A program made the translations under genes and the position numbers. Source: DATFVA01 sp963839165 (GTDB taxonomy: Bacteria; Bacteroidota; Ignavibacteria; Ignavibacteriales; Ignavibacteriaceae). Taken from it: a stretch of DNA of 64,000 bases. Below, one piece after another: positions 39,996-48,977 of this stretch; the stretch's first letter is position 1; every line of letters starts with the position of its first letter. The stretch is taken from NCBI GenBank assembly GCA_963839165.1, contig CAWIUG010000036.1, positions 310,001 through 374,000 of the forward strand. The letters are read 5' to 3'. Under the pieces are notes generated by a model that ran no database searches, had not been told where the DNA came from, and saw only the letters and a list, made by a program, of their open reading frames with translations.

Positions 39996-42458
39996 ATGGC
40001 ACACCCTAAACCGACAAAACACGAAGAATTGAAACCCGAAGATTTACGATGGAATTGCGATCCTGATATATTTGAATTTGATTCTACAAGCGACCTTGAA
40101 CCTATGGAGGGAATAATAGGCCAGGAAAGAGCTTTGAAGGCGATAAGGCTCGGAGTTGATCTACGCGCTCCCGGTTACAATATTTTCATTGCCGGTCTCT
40201 CAGGTTCGGGCAAAGCCACCACAGTAAAAAAGATGCTGGAAAAAATAAGTTCAAACTGTCCTCCTCTGTACGATTATGCCTATGTTAATAATTTTAAGGA
40301 CTCCGATGCACCCATTCTACTTACGTTTCCAATTGGGAGAGCGAGACAGTTCAGACAAGACCTTTCTTCAGCAATAGGAATACTGAAGAACAGGATACCC
40401 CAGACGCTCGACAGTGATATGTTCACTGAAAGAAGAAAGCAGCTGGTACAGGAATACAATGAACAGGAACAGGCAATAATGAATGATTTCGATCAGAAGC
40501 TGAAAGAGGACAATTTTACGCTGGTACAGGTGAAGGTGGATGGCGACGGAGCACGCCCCGATATTTACCCGATAATAGATGAGAAACCTGTTCCGATGCA
40601 TCAGCTCGACCAGAAAATAAAGGAGGGGCGTCTATCAAAGAATGATGCTAAAGAAATAATCAATAAGTATAATGAACTTCAGCAGGATCTTAAGGTCATC
40701 TTTAAAGAGGGATTGAAGATTAGTCAGAAATTCGAAGTAAAAATGCTCGATATTGAAAAGGCTGCCGTAGAAATGGTAGTAAAGAGTGTAATGGATAATA
40801 TAAGGGAAAGGTATGATGACGCGAATGTGGTTGACTTTATTGATCAGGTTGAAAATAATATTATGGAAAATATCCAGGTATTCAAGGGTGTTAGGCCGCA
40901 GGGACAGGTGACTGCTGAAGGTTTTGAGATCGACTATTTTAAGGAATATGAGGTTAATATCATTCTTGATAATAGTGAAACAAAAAATTGTCCTGTTATA
41001 ATAGAGACTTCCCCTAATTTTATTAACCTGTTCGGTACAATTGAGAAGGTAAGTGACGGCAGGGGGGGATGGTATAGTGACTTTACTAAAATTAAAGCTG
41101 GCTCTATCCTGAAAGCTAATGGTGGATACCTGGTGCTTAATGTGACGCACCTCTTTGAGGAACCTGGAGTATGGCGTACGCTGAAAAGAGTGTTGACATA
41201 TAATAAGCTGGAAATTCAGGAGTCCCCTTCTGTCTTTCAGTTTACTTCTTCTATTCTTAAACCTGAACCGATTGATATTGATACCAAGATAATCCTGCTG
41301 GGAAGCGACTGGATCTACTCCCTGCTTGCAGAACGTGAGTATGATTTTAAGAAAATGTTCAAGGTTAAGGCAGATTTTGATTATGAAATAAAAAGATCGG
41401 CTAAGGTGATTGTTGAGTATGCCCGGGTAATAAAAAAACTGATAAAGGAGGAAGGACTTTGCGAATTTGATAGATCGGCTATCTCCAAGCTTATTGAGAT
41501 CAGTGCAAGGTATGCGGGACAAAAGGATAAGCTGACTACAAGGTTCTCAAGAATAGCAGATATCGCTCGTGAGGCTAACTTCTGGGCACTCGATGATGGA
41601 TTCAATGTGATAAGTGAAGCACACGTCAAGAAGGCTTTTGATCTTGGGAAAGAGAGACATGGTCTGCTTGAATCAAAAATCGATGATATGCTGCAGGACC
41701 AGATGATACTGCTTGATACTGACGGAGAAAGGATAGGACAAATTAACGGACTGGCCGTGTATACCAGCGATTATTATTCTTTCGGACGTCCCACAAGAAT
41801 AACAGCAACGGTTTCTCTCGGGAGCGGCAGCATTATAAATGTTGAACGTGAAGCCGGAATGAGCGGAAGGCATTATAATAAAGGCGTTCTGATTATCTCC
41901 GGTTATTTCAGAGAAACCTTCGGTCAGGATCTTCCTCTATCTTTTAATGCGAATCTTGTGTTTGAACAATCGTATGGTACGGTAGACGGCGACAGTGCCT
42001 CCTGTGCCGAAATCTTTGCTCTTCTCTCTACACTTGCCGGCCTCCCTATCAGGCAGTACCTTGCTGTTACTGGTTCTCTTAATCAGATGGGTGATGTTCA
42101 GCCAATAGGAGGTGTTAATGAGAAAATTGAAGGGTTTTATGACCTGTGTAAGATGAGGGGCCTCAATAAGAAACAGGGAGTCGTTATTCCGGTTCAGAAT
42201 GTGAAGGAGCTAATGCTTAAGGAAGAGGTAGTTGAAGCTGTGAAGAAAGGTGAATTCCATATCTATTCTATATCAAAAGTTCAGGAAGGGATTGAACTGT
42301 TAACAGGAGTGAAAGCAGGAAAGAAAACTGCAAAAGGCTACCCGGCGGGAACTGTATTTGACCTGGTTGAAAAGAAGATAAAATATCTTTATGCGAGATC
42401 AAGATCCCTGAGACCAGGGGGAGAAAAACCTCAGGGCACACGCAGGAAGAAGAAATGA
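39996..42458 (+). CDS. LonB-like ATP-dependent protease (AAA_32 plus S16 domain)
   Basis: 820 residues. The N-terminal ATPase has IEGIIGQERALKAIRLGVDLRAPGYNIFIAGLSGSGKATTVKKM: a degenerate Walker A (GKA), as is usual in this family. A long coiled-coil insertion lies around 150-270. The C-terminal S16 domain carries the Ser-Lys dyad Ser667 (VDGDSASCAE) and Lys710 (GGVNEKIEGF), 43 residues apart as in Lon. The intervening AAA-lid region is complete. It degrades unfolded or regulatory proteins in the cytoplasm. Its stop overlaps the pyruvate kinase start (ATGA), so they share an mRNA. Confidence 0.92.
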   Translation: MAHPKPTKHEELKPEDLRWNCDPDIFEFDSTSDLEPMEGIIGQERALKAIRLGVDLRAPGYNIFIAGLSGSGKATTVKKMLEKISSNCPPLYDYAYVNNFKDSDAPILLTFPIGRARQFRQDLSSAIGILKNRIPQTLDSDMFTERRKQLVQEYNEQEQAIMNDFDQKLKEDNFTLVQVKVDGDGARPDIYPIIDEKPVPMHQLDQKIKEGRLSKNDAKEIINKYNELQQDLKVIFKEGLKISQKFEVKMLDIEKAAVEMVVKSVMDNIRERYDDANVVDFIDQVENNIMENIQVFKGVRPQGQVTAEGFEIDYFKEYEVNIILDNSETKNCPVIIETSPNFINLFGTIEKVSDGRGGWYSDFTKIKAGSILKANGGYLVLNVTHLFEEPGVWRTLKRVLTYNKLEIQESPSVFQFTSSILKPEPIDIDTKIILLGSDWIYSLLAEREYDFKKMFKVKADFDYEIKRSAKVIVEYARVIKKLIKEEGLCEFDRSAISKLIEISARYAGQKDKLTTRFSRIADIAREANFWALDDGFNVISEAHVKKAFDLGKERHGLLESKIDDMLQDQMILLDTDGERIGQINGLAVYTSDYYSFGRPTRITATVSLGSGSIINVEREAGMSGRHYNKGVLIISGYFRETFGQDLPLSFNANLVFEQSYGTVDGDSASCAEIFALLSTLAGLPIRQYLAVTGSLNQMGDVQPIGGVNEKIEGFYDLCKMRGLNKKQGVVIPVQNVKELMLKEEVVEAVKKGEFHIYSISKVQEGIELLTGVKAGKKTAKGYPAGTVFDLVEKKIKYLYARSRSLRPGGEKPQGTRRKKK

Positions 42459-43891
42459 AATCCAATTTTAATGAGGTTTTTGCAAAGACAAAAATCCTCT
42501 GCACCCTTGGTCCTGCTGCCGACTCTGCAGAAATGATCCGAAAGCTGGTGCTTGCCGGAGCCGACGGTGTAAGGCTGAACTTCTCACATAGTTCCTATGA
42601 ATTCTTTGAGAACCTCCTCTATAATATTCACGAAACCTGCACTGAAGAAAAGATTCCTCTGGCTGTATTGGTAGATCTGCAGGGACCAAAAATAAGGGTA
42701 GGTGAGTTATCAAAGCCTGAGATAGAATTAACTACAGGAAAGGAGATTGAGATAACCACGAGGGATGTGGAAGGAACAGAGAAGCTGATCTCAACTTCTT
42801 ATAAGGAACTGGTGAGCGATGCTGTTGTGGGTGACCCTGTACTTATCGATGACGGACTGATACGTCTCAGGATTACCGTCAAAACTAATGATTCGGTGAT
42901 ATGTAAGATAGAGAATGGCGGAACATTAAAACCAAGAAAAGGGATGAACCTTCCGGGAATGAAGTTATCCACTCCCAGTATTACTGAAAAGGATTTCAGA
43001 GACCTTGAATTCATACTTAAACACAGGATCGATTATATCGCCCTGTCGTTTGTTAGAAAGCCTGAAGATATCACTATCCTTAAAGCATGGCTGAAGGAAA
43101 GAAATTCTGAGATTCCTGTAATTGCCAAGATAGAAAAGCGCGAAGCGGTAAACCTGTTCGATGAAATACTTGAGGTAGCCGACGGAATTATGGTAGCGCG
43201 CGGTGATCTCGGGGTTGAACTGCCTGCTGCTGAAGTTCCCGTAATACAGAAAGAGATCATCCGTAAATGCAATGCTGTCGGAAAGCTTGTTATTACTGCG
43301 ACCCAGATGCTCGATTCGATGATCCACAACCCGGTTCCCACAAGAGCCGAGGCTTCTGACGTTGCAAATGCAGTATGGGATGGAACTGACGTGGTTATGC
43401 TGAGCGGCGAGACTGCCATTGGAAAATATCCTGTCCGCACAGTTAGTATTATGAATGATATTGTGAGGAATGCGGAGAAACATTTGTTCAATCATATAGT
43501 AGAATTCAAAATACCGGAAAAGGTTGATGAAAATTTATTTGATTCAGTGGGAAAGGCAGTTGTTTCAATCAGCCGGCAGATAAATGCTTCTGCCATTGCT
43601 GCATTTACCTTCCAGGGAAGAACTGCTGTGAATCTTTCGAAATTTCGTCCCGCTGCAAAGATTATCGCCTTCTCAAATAGTTTTGAGGCCATGAATAAAC
43701 TTTGCCTGAGATGGGGAATAATCCCGGTTCACATGGACGAGATAGATAAAGAACATATTGCAGTTGATATAGCGAAAAAACTGATTATCGAAGAAGGATT
43801 TGTTAAAGAAGGTGATGTTGTTATTTTTGCTGCAGGGGCACCGTATTCGGAAAAAAGCAGGGCAAACTGGTTAAGGTTCGAGATTATTTAA
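42455..43891 (+). CDS. pyk: Pyruvate kinase
   Basis: 478 residues with all core motifs: KILCTLGPAADS, GADGVRLNFSHSS, VDLQGPKIRVG, catalytic KIEKREAVNLFDEILEVADGIMVARGDLGVE and TQMLDSMIHNPVPTRAEASDVANAVWDGTDVVMLSGETAIGKYP. It makes ATP and pyruvate from phosphoenolpyruvate at the end of glycolysis. The C-terminal allosteric domain is present. It is translationally coupled to the Lon-like protease upstream by a four-base overlap, an unusual pairing that may be only positional. Confidence 0.97.
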   Translation: MKSNFNEVFAKTKILCTLGPAADSAEMIRKLVLAGADGVRLNFSHSSYEFFENLLYNIHETCTEEKIPLAVLVDLQGPKIRVGELSKPEIELTTGKEIEITTRDVEGTEKLISTSYKELVSDAVVGDPVLIDDGLIRLRITVKTNDSVICKIENGGTLKPRKGMNLPGMKLSTPSITEKDFRDLEFILKHRIDYIALSFVRKPEDITILKAWLKERNSEIPVIAKIEKREAVNLFDEILEVADGIMVARGDLGVELPAAEVPVIQKEIIRKCNAVGKLVITATQMLDSMIHNPVPTRAEASDVANAVWDGTDVVMLSGETAIGKYPVRTVSIMNDIVRNAEKHLFNHIVEFKIPEKVDENLFDSVGKAVVSISRQINASAIAAFTFQGRTAVNLSKFRPAAKIIAFSNSFEAMNKLCLRWGIIPVHMDEIDKEHIAVDIAKKLIIEEGFVKEGDVVIFAAGAPYSEKSRANWLRFEII

Positions 43892-43926
43892 TGTCTTGAA
43901 GTATTTGTGTAAAATCAATTGATTGT

Positions 43927-44958
43927 ATGATGGAAATGGAAAGTAAAGATATGAAGTTGGCGAAGTGGTGGGAGCCTGCAGAAAAGAATAAGCTGTTGTG
44001 TACTCTTTGTCCCCGCTACTGTAAAATCGGTGAAGGACAGGCCGGTTTCTGCTACATAAGGCAAAATTCAGGGGGGAAGCTCTATACCACAGGGTATGGA
44101 AGACCAACTGGATTTGCGATTGACCCCATAGAAAAGAAACCATTGAACCATTTTTACCCGGGCACTGGAGTGTTAAGTTTCGGTACTGCCGGATGTAACC
44201 TCGGCTGCAAGTTCTGCCAGAACTGGTCGATGAGCAAAGCGAAGCTCGACGATCTTAATGCTCTAACTGCTTCACCTGAGGACGTCGTTAACCTGGCAAA
44301 ACAGTATGGTGTGCCTTCCATAGCCTATACCTATAATGATCCTACCATCTTCGGTGAATATGTAATCGATATATCACGATTGGGAAGAGAAGAAGGAATA
44401 AATTCCGTAATGGTTACGGCAGGTTATATCGATAAGGAAGCGCGCAAGGATGTTTATAAATATATCGATGCAGCCAATGTTGATCTTAAAGGTTTTACAG
44501 AACGCTTTTATAACAAGCTGACTTTTTCGAGTCTTAAGGATGTACTCGATACACTTATCTGGTTGAAAAACGAGACTGACGTCTGGTTTGAGATTACAAC
44601 TCTTCTTATCCCCGGTGAGAATGATTCTTCGGAGGAAATACAGGCTGAGTGCGACTGGGTTTTGAATAACCTCGGCGATTCTGTTCCCCTTCACTTTACT
44701 GCCTTTCATCCTGATTTCAGGATGCGCGATAAGAACCGGACCCCTGAGGAAACTTTAAGGATGGCCAGGAAAACAGCATTCCGTACAGGGTTGAAATTTG
44801 TTTATACAGGAAATATACATGACCCGGAAGGCCAGACTACCTTCTGCCCCTCTTGTCATCACCCCCTGCTTAAAAGAGACTGGCATGATGTTACGATGAA
44901 TGTCATTAAGAAAGGCTCCTGTCCTAAATGCGGTACCCCGATCCCCGGCCTTTTCTGA
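43927..44958 (+). CDS. amrS: AmmeMemoRadiSam-system radical SAM enzyme
   Basis: 343 residues. Radical SAM cluster motif CNLGCKFCQNW (Cys at about 95, 99, 102) followed by GVPSIAYTYNDPTIFGEY and VTAGYIDKEARKDVYKYIDAANVDLKGF. N-terminal CTLCPRYCKIGEGQAGFCYIR is the extra Cys region of the AmrS/PflA-like group, and the C-terminal CPSCHHPLL...CPKCGTPIPG forms a zinc ribbon. The family is named for a three-part system with Memo and AMMECR1 proteins; neither partner gene is visible here. It lies 35 bases after pyruvate kinase. The reaction is not established. Confidence 0.9.
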   Translation: MMEMESKDMKLAKWWEPAEKNKLLCTLCPRYCKIGEGQAGFCYIRQNSGGKLYTTGYGRPTGFAIDPIEKKPLNHFYPGTGVLSFGTAGCNLGCKFCQNWSMSKAKLDDLNALTASPEDVVNLAKQYGVPSIAYTYNDPTIFGEYVIDISRLGREEGINSVMVTAGYIDKEARKDVYKYIDAANVDLKGFTERFYNKLTFSSLKDVLDTLIWLKNETDVWFEITTLLIPGENDSSEEIQAECDWVLNNLGDSVPLHFTAFHPDFRMRDKNRTPEETLRMARKTAFRTGLKFVYTGNIHDPEGQTTFCPSCHHPLLKRDWHDVTMNVIKKGSCPKCGTPIPGLF

Positions 44959-44997
44959 TCCCGCAAAGATATTTATAACCCAACGTAATCCCACCTG

Positions 44998-45128
44998 GAA
45001 CATCATCGGTATTCAGTATTTATTTGCTGATCCTATTTCACCCGGAACATCGTAGATGTTCAATGTTTGTAATCTGACATAATCCCCCGACACTCAGAGA
45101 ACTTCGTAGAAGTTCAACGGTTGAGAAA
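44998..45128 (+). repeat. Cluster D of the GTA-loop hairpin repeat (two copies plus one decayed)
   Basis: GAACATC-GTA-GATGTTC (45045-45061, tail AATGTTTGTAATC) and GAACTTC-GTA-GAAGTTC (45099-45115, tail AACGGTTGAG), 54 bp apart, with a decayed copy starting at 44998 (GAACATC without a matching right arm). Stems are perfect complements. The cluster lies between the radical SAM gene and an SDR gene. Confidence 0.78.
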
Positions 45129-45215
45129 TTCCTCCCATAAAATCCTGTTAACTTTTTAATTCTCTCGCGCTTTCACTAAATTTATTTTTTTGAAAATTAA
45201 TTTCAGGGATACAAT

Positions 45216-45986
45216 ATGGACAGATTAAAAGGCAAAACAATATTTATCACAGGAGCCAGTTCAGGTATAGGAAAAGCTTGTGCTCAGGCATTCGCCGCCG
45301 AAAAAGCTAACCTTATCCTGGCGGCAAGAAGGTTTAAGCTTCTGAAAACCTATGCGGAAAACCTTGAGAAAGAGTTTAGTATCAAAACTAAAGTAATTGA
45401 ACTGGATGTCAGGAACTCTGAAGCCGTCATTACAGCATTTAACAACATTGAAGCGGAGTGGAAAAATGTGGATGTGCTGGTTAATAATGCTGGACTCGCA
45501 AGGGGTTTTGATAAGATTTACGAAGGTACCCTGAGCAGTTGGGAGGAAATGATTGATACAAATGTTAAAGGACTGCTTTATATTACCCGAACTATCCTGC
45601 CGGGTATGGTTGAAAGAAAAAAAGGGCATATCATAAATATCGGTTCAACTGCCGGTCACGAAGTCTACCCTAACGGCAACGTATACTGTGCAACAAAGTT
45701 TGCAGTAAACGCTCTAACCAAAGGAATCAGAATGGACTGTCTCGAGCATGGAATAAAAGTAAGCACAGTCGATCCCGGGATGGTTGAAACAGAATTCAGC
45801 GTAGTAAGATTTTCCGGTGATAAAGACAGAGCTGGAAAGGTTTATCAGGGACTCGAACCTCTTACCGCCGCGGACATTGCCGATGCAGTTGTTTACTGTG
45901 CAACAAGACCCGCACATGTTAATATCAATGAGATGATCTTAACTCCGTTGGCACAGGCATCCTCTACCCAGGTTCTTAGAAAATAA
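45216..45986 (+). CDS. SDR-family NAD(P)-dependent oxidoreductase (YdfG-like)
   Basis: 256 residues, classical SDR: TGASSGIGKACAQAFAAEKANLILAARR (12-39, NADPH-preferring Arg), NNAGLARG, active-site Ser in NIGSTAG and YCATKFAV. The ARGFDKIYEGTLSSWEEMIDTNVKGLLYITRTILPGM block is typical of the YdfG/YMR226c branch, which reduces serine or 3-hydroxy acids and their semialdehydes. The true substrate is open. It stands alone after repeat cluster D. Confidence 0.9.
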   Translation: MDRLKGKTIFITGASSGIGKACAQAFAAEKANLILAARRFKLLKTYAENLEKEFSIKTKVIELDVRNSEAVITAFNNIEAEWKNVDVLVNNAGLARGFDKIYEGTLSSWEEMIDTNVKGLLYITRTILPGMVERKKGHIINIGSTAGHEVYPNGNVYCATKFAVNALTKGIRMDCLEHGIKVSTVDPGMVETEFSVVRFSGDKDRAGKVYQGLEPLTAADIADAVVYCATRPAHVNINEMILTPLAQASSTQVLRK

Positions 45987-46046
45987 AAAAAGGCCGCCTC
46001 AAAAGTCCGATTATCTCTCTTTACATTGACTCTTTTGAGACGGCCT
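45981..46046 (-). terminator. Terminator between convergent SDR and Sua5 genes
   Basis: AGGCCG plus CTCAAAAGTC (45991-46007) pairs with GACTCTTTTGAG plus CGGCCT (46028-46046), allowing bulges. On the minus strand it is followed by T's (plus-strand AAATAAAAAA), so it mainly ends the gene at 46069. Confidence 0.75.
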
Positions 46047-46068
46047 AAGTACGTGCTATATTTATTTA

Positions 46069-46683
46069 TCAATATACAAATAAGCTGATGTCGCCTGCTC
46101 CTTCCCTCAGGACTTCAGGTTCTTCATCACTCAGGTCGACCACTGTTGAAGGCTCGCCCATAAGAGGACCCATAGACAACATAAGGTCAACCTGGCTATT
46201 GAATATATTTTTTATCTCGAACGGATCGTATATAACACCCCCTTTTCTATTGGTTGTGCTGGTGCTTATTATCGGGTTCCCGAGTTCTTCTACCAGCCTC
46301 ATAGTAATGTTATTATTCGGAATTCTTATACCAACGGTCTTCCTGTTGCTCCATAGCTTTTTGGGTACCAGCTTGGCTGCCGGGAGGATAAAAGTATAAG
46401 GCCCTGGCAGCAGATGTTTCATCGTTCTGTAAGCATAATCGGATACTCGGGCATATTTAGATATATCTTTTAAATCGGAACATACAAAGCTCAGCAGTTT
46501 AGAGCCGCCATCATTTTTTATGGTAAAGATCCTCTCAAGTGCCTCTTTATTAAAAATGTCGCAGCCTATTCCATAAACCGTATCGGTAGGATATATAATT
46601 ACCCCCCCACTTTTCAACACCGAAACTGCCTTATTTATATAACGTAACTGGGGAGTTTCGGGGTGTAATTCATAATATTCCAT
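46069..46683 (-). CDS. L-threonylcarbamoyladenylate synthase (YrdC domain)
   Basis: 204 residues. YrdC/Sua5 fold: SVLKSGGVIIYPTDTVYGIGCDIFN, KNDGGSKLLSFVCSDLKDISKYARVS, LLPGPYTFILPA and VGIRIPNNNITMRLVEELGNPIISTSTTNRKGG. It makes threonylcarbamoyl-AMP for the t6A modification of ANN-decoding tRNAs. It is the short TsaC-type form without the C-terminal Sua5 domain; the YciO-type insertions GGSK and IISTSTTN are also compatible with the YciO paralogue, so the exact orthologue is not certain. Divergent from rpmB. Confidence 0.88.
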   Translation of the reverse strand: MEYYELHPETPQLRYINKAVSVLKSGGVIIYPTDTVYGIGCDIFNKEALERIFTIKNDGGSKLLSFVCSDLKDISKYARVSDYAYRTMKHLLPGPYTFILPAAKLVPKKLWSNRKTVGIRIPNNNITMRLVEELGNPIISTSTTNRKGGVIYDPFEIKNIFNSQVDLMLSMGPLMGEPSTVVDLSDEEPEVLREGAGDISLFVY

Positions 46684-46894
46684 ATAGTTCTCCTTTGCTC
46701 AAAAAAGGTTTTTTTAGTGAAAATTAAGGTATGTGCGTAATTACAGGTATTGTTCATTTACAGATTTTTATGTGGATTTATATTCTAAGATAACAGGGAA
46801 TTCCACTTTGTCAACTTAAATATGCGATAATATTAAGGATTTAACATGTATAATTTTTTTGAGGAAAGGGTATATTTTTTAATGAATATTTTTT

Positions 46895-46902
46895 TATATT
46901 TG
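46895..46902 (+). promoter_or_regulatory. -7 promoter element for rpmB
   Basis: TATATTTG matches TAnnTTTG and would place the transcription start about 35 bases before the ATG at 46945. The region upstream is very A/T-rich and has no clear -33 TTTG. Confidence 0.5.
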
Positions 46903-46944
46903 TTGTTCTAATTAAAAATACAGAAAGTTCTCAGGAGAGATATT

Positions 46945-47184
46945 ATGTCAAGAAGATGTCAGGTTACAGGCATTGGACCAATTTCGGGAAATAACGTATC
47001 CCATGCCCACAATAGGTCAAGAAGAAGATTCCTGCCTAACCTCCAGAAGAAGAGAGTCTGGGTTCAGGAGTTGAACAGATTTGTAACCTTAAAATTAAGT
47101 GCCAAAGCTATTAAGAATATCTCAAGGAACGGAACATCCGGAATCGCAAAAATGATCCGTGAAAAGCAGATAAAAGTACACTAG
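46945..47184 (+). CDS. rpmB: 50S ribosomal protein L28
   Basis: 79 residues: MSRRCQVTGIGPISGNNVSHAHNRSRRRFLPNLQKKRVW is the L28 signature. It lacks the paired CxxC of zinc-binding L28 forms, so it is the zinc-independent type. Preceded by GGAGAG ribosome-binding sequence. It is alone on the plus strand, opposite to the minus-strand block of ribosomal genes that follows, with which it shares a bidirectional terminator; in many bacteria it is paired with rpmG, not seen here. Confidence 0.96.
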   Translation: MSRRCQVTGIGPISGNNVSHAHNRSRRRFLPNLQKKRVWVQELNRFVTLKLSAKAIKNISRNGTSGIAKMIREKQIKVH

Positions 47185-47204
47185 TCATTACCCCTATTTA
47201 AAAC

Positions 47205-47235
47205 AAAAAAAGGAAAGCTTAGCTTTCCTTTTTTT
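47205..47235. terminator. Bidirectional terminator between rpmB and rplI
   Basis: Perfect 14-bp arms, 47205-47218 and 47222-47235, centred on TTA. The arm ends carry seven A's and seven T's, so the hairpin terminates transcripts from both directions. Confidence 0.92.
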
Positions 47236-47256
47236 ATTTAATACTCACCTGGTTTC

Positions 47257-47700
47257 TTACTCTCTTACTACCCAGACCTTAATCTTCGCGTTTACACTTG
47301 CGTGCAGCTTAATTGTAATGCTGTATATTCCAAGGGATTTAATCGCTTCATCAATCTCAATTTTGCGTTTGTCTATATCATAGCCCTTTTCCTTAAGAGC
47401 ATCGCTTATCATCTGAGAAGTAACCGAACCGAAAATTTTATCTTCTTCACCTACCTGCACTGGAATTGTAACCGAAACTTTTTCAAGTTCAGTAGCTAAA
47501 GTTTCAGCAGCGCGTATTTCCTGTTCTTTCTTCTTTGCTAGATTCTTCTTTTCCTCTTCAAGGGAACGGATATTGCCAGTGATGGCAGCATAAGCTATTT
47601 TCCGGGGAAGCAGGAAATTCCTGGCGAAACCGTCTTTAACATCTATAACATCCCCTATCTGGCCGAGTGATTCAAAATTCTCTCTTAGAATTACTTTCAT
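47257..47700 (-). CDS. rplI: 50S ribosomal protein L9
   Basis: 147 residues: MKVILRENFESLGQIGDVIDVKDGFARNFLLPRKIAYAAITGN (the N-terminal RNA-binding domain), a connecting helix rich in Lys/Glu, and the C-terminal domain FGSVTSQMISDALKEKGYDIDKRKIEIDEAIKSLGIYSITIKLHASVNAKIKVWV. Full length. Last gene of the rpsF-ssb-rpsR-rplI unit, 19 bases after rpsR. Confidence 0.97.
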   Translation of the reverse strand: MKVILRENFESLGQIGDVIDVKDGFARNFLLPRKIAYAAITGNIRSLEEEKKNLAKKKEQEIRAAETLATELEKVSVTIPVQVGEEDKIFGSVTSQMISDALKEKGYDIDKRKIEIDEAIKSLGIYSITIKLHASVNAKIKVWVVRE

Positions 47701-47719
47701 TTCTTCTCCTAATCTGATT

Positions 47720-47950
47720 CTATTTTACAGTGTCAGCCACATATGGAAGCAATGCCATATGTCGTGCTCTCTTAATTGCGAGAGCTAACTCTCTCTGGTA
47801 ACCGGATTTTGTGCCGGTGATTCTTTTAGGGATAATTTTACCCTGCTCGGTTACATATCTCTGAAGTAGTTTTACATCTTTGTAATCGATATACTTAACA
47901 TTGTTCTGTGTGAACCTGCAGACTTTTTTAGCTTTTATTTCTTTTTTCAT
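47720..47950 (-). CDS. rpsR: 30S ribosomal protein S18
   Basis: 76 residues: KKVCRFTQNNVKYIDYKDVKLLQRYVTEQGKIIPKRITGTKSGYQRELALAIKRARHMALLPYV is canonical S18, including the KIIPKRITGT block. It binds S6 on the small subunit platform; the rpsF gene lies two genes upstream with ssb in between, the standard arrangement. Confidence 0.97.
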   Translation of the reverse strand: MKKEIKAKKVCRFTQNNVKYIDYKDVKLLQRYVTEQGKIIPKRITGTKSGYQRELALAIKRARHMALLPYVADTVK

Positions 47951-47963
47951 TCTCTACCTTATT

Positions 47964-48437
47964 TTACTTTATAAGATCTGATTCTTCATTTGATAAAAAT
48001 TTATCAAACGAATCCTCTGTATAATCCAGCGAGCCGTCATCTGCTATACCCAAATCATCTTCTTCACCTGTACCATTACCATTCAGTCTTCCTCGTTTGT
48101 TGAGAAACTGAATTCTTCTTGCTTTTATTTCAACGATACTTCTATTATGACCATCCTCAGATTTCCAGGTTCTGCTCTGAAGCTCTCCATCTACCAGTAC
48201 GGCTGATCCTTTTTTCAGCCTGTCCCGGCAGCTCTCAGCCAATTTATTCCATGCCACAATGCCGACATAACATACATCCTCCTGCCACTGGTTTGAACTG
48301 TCCTTATATTTCCTATTTGAAGCAATAGAAAAATTAACGACAGGAGTGCTATTGGTTGTTTGCCGGAAGATAGGATCCTTCGTTAAATTACCGGCAACAA
48401 TAACGTAGTTAATTTCAGGCATCTTCAATTCAGCCAT
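47964..48437 (-). CDS. ssb: Single-stranded DNA-binding protein
   Basis: 157 residues. OB fold: INYVIVAGNLTKDPIFRQTTNSTPVVNFSIASNRKYKDSSNQWQEDVCYVGIVAWNKLAESCRDRLKKGSAVLVDGELQSRTWKSEDGHNRSIVEIKARRIQFL. The C-terminal tail is acidic but ends in NEESDLIK rather than the DDDIPF-type tip used to recruit partner proteins, which is odd for the copy in the rpsF operon. It covers single-stranded DNA in replication and repair. Confidence 0.95.
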   Translation of the reverse strand: MAELKMPEINYVIVAGNLTKDPIFRQTTNSTPVVNFSIASNRKYKDSSNQWQEDVCYVGIVAWNKLAESCRDRLKKGSAVLVDGELQSRTWKSEDGHNRSIVEIKARRIQFLNKRGRLNGNGTGEEDDLGIADDGSLDYTEDSFDKFLSNEESDLIK

Positions 48438-48480
48438 GGTTTTCCTCCATACTTTATCAATACATTAGTTAATTAGTGAT

Positions 48481-48891
48481 TCATTGCTCTTTTGAAACAT
48501 CTTTTACGGTAACGTTCTCCTGTTGGCTGCCTTTTTCACCTTCAGGCTGGCTGTCTATCTGAGAATCGCTCCTCTTTTTCTCCAGATAATCCACAGCATC
48601 TTTATCCAATGATATCGTAAGATACCTCAGAATGTGCTCATCCAGAGTGTAATTTCTCTCCAGTTTGGAAATAATATTGGTAGGGGCGTCAAATCTGAAG
48701 ATAGCATAGTATCCTATCTTACTCTTATTGATCATATAGGCCAATCTTTTTCTTCCCCAGTTCTCAATATCCCTTATATCTCCACCATTATTTGTTATAA
48801 AATCTTTGATGCGGGTAATAATGCTTTCGATTTGTTCATCGTCGAGGGCTGCATTGATAATAACAGCACTTTCATACGAATTCGTCTTCAT
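48481..48891 (-). CDS. rpsF: 30S ribosomal protein S6
   Basis: 136 residues. NSYESAVIINAALDDEQIESIITRIKDFITNNGGDIRDIENWGRKRLAYMINKSKIGYYAIFRFDAPTNIISKLERNYTLDEHILRYLTI is the whole S6 fold. A disordered Gln/Glu/Ser tail of about 30 residues follows, longer than in most bacteria. The 86 bases between hppA and this gene include an S6-proximal CTCAT/ATGAG hairpin, which could be part of a leader but no known S6:S18 motif was identified. Confidence 0.96.
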   Translation of the reverse strand: MKTNSYESAVIINAALDDEQIESIITRIKDFITNNGGDIRDIENWGRKRLAYMINKSKIGYYAIFRFDAPTNIISKLERNYTLDEHILRYLTISLDKDAVDYLEKKRSDSQIDSQPEGEKGSQQENVTVKDVSKEQ

Positions 48892-48977
48892 TCGATCTTA
48901 CCTCCCTATGGTCTTTTGGCCCTCATTTAACGATGAGAGCAGGGTTATACATAATTTTATTTATATTAAATAATAAT

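Noticed and set aside
40635..41522. 295-residue minus-strand frame antisense to the Lon-like protease
   Set aside because: It is a shadow of the AAA/insert region; composition rich in Phe, Tyr and Asn, no homology recognised, no start signals.
48892..48977. Possible S6:S18 autoregulatory RNA leader before rpsF
   Set aside because: A hairpin is present but the CCG-bulge motif of known rpsF leaders was not found; left as a note only.
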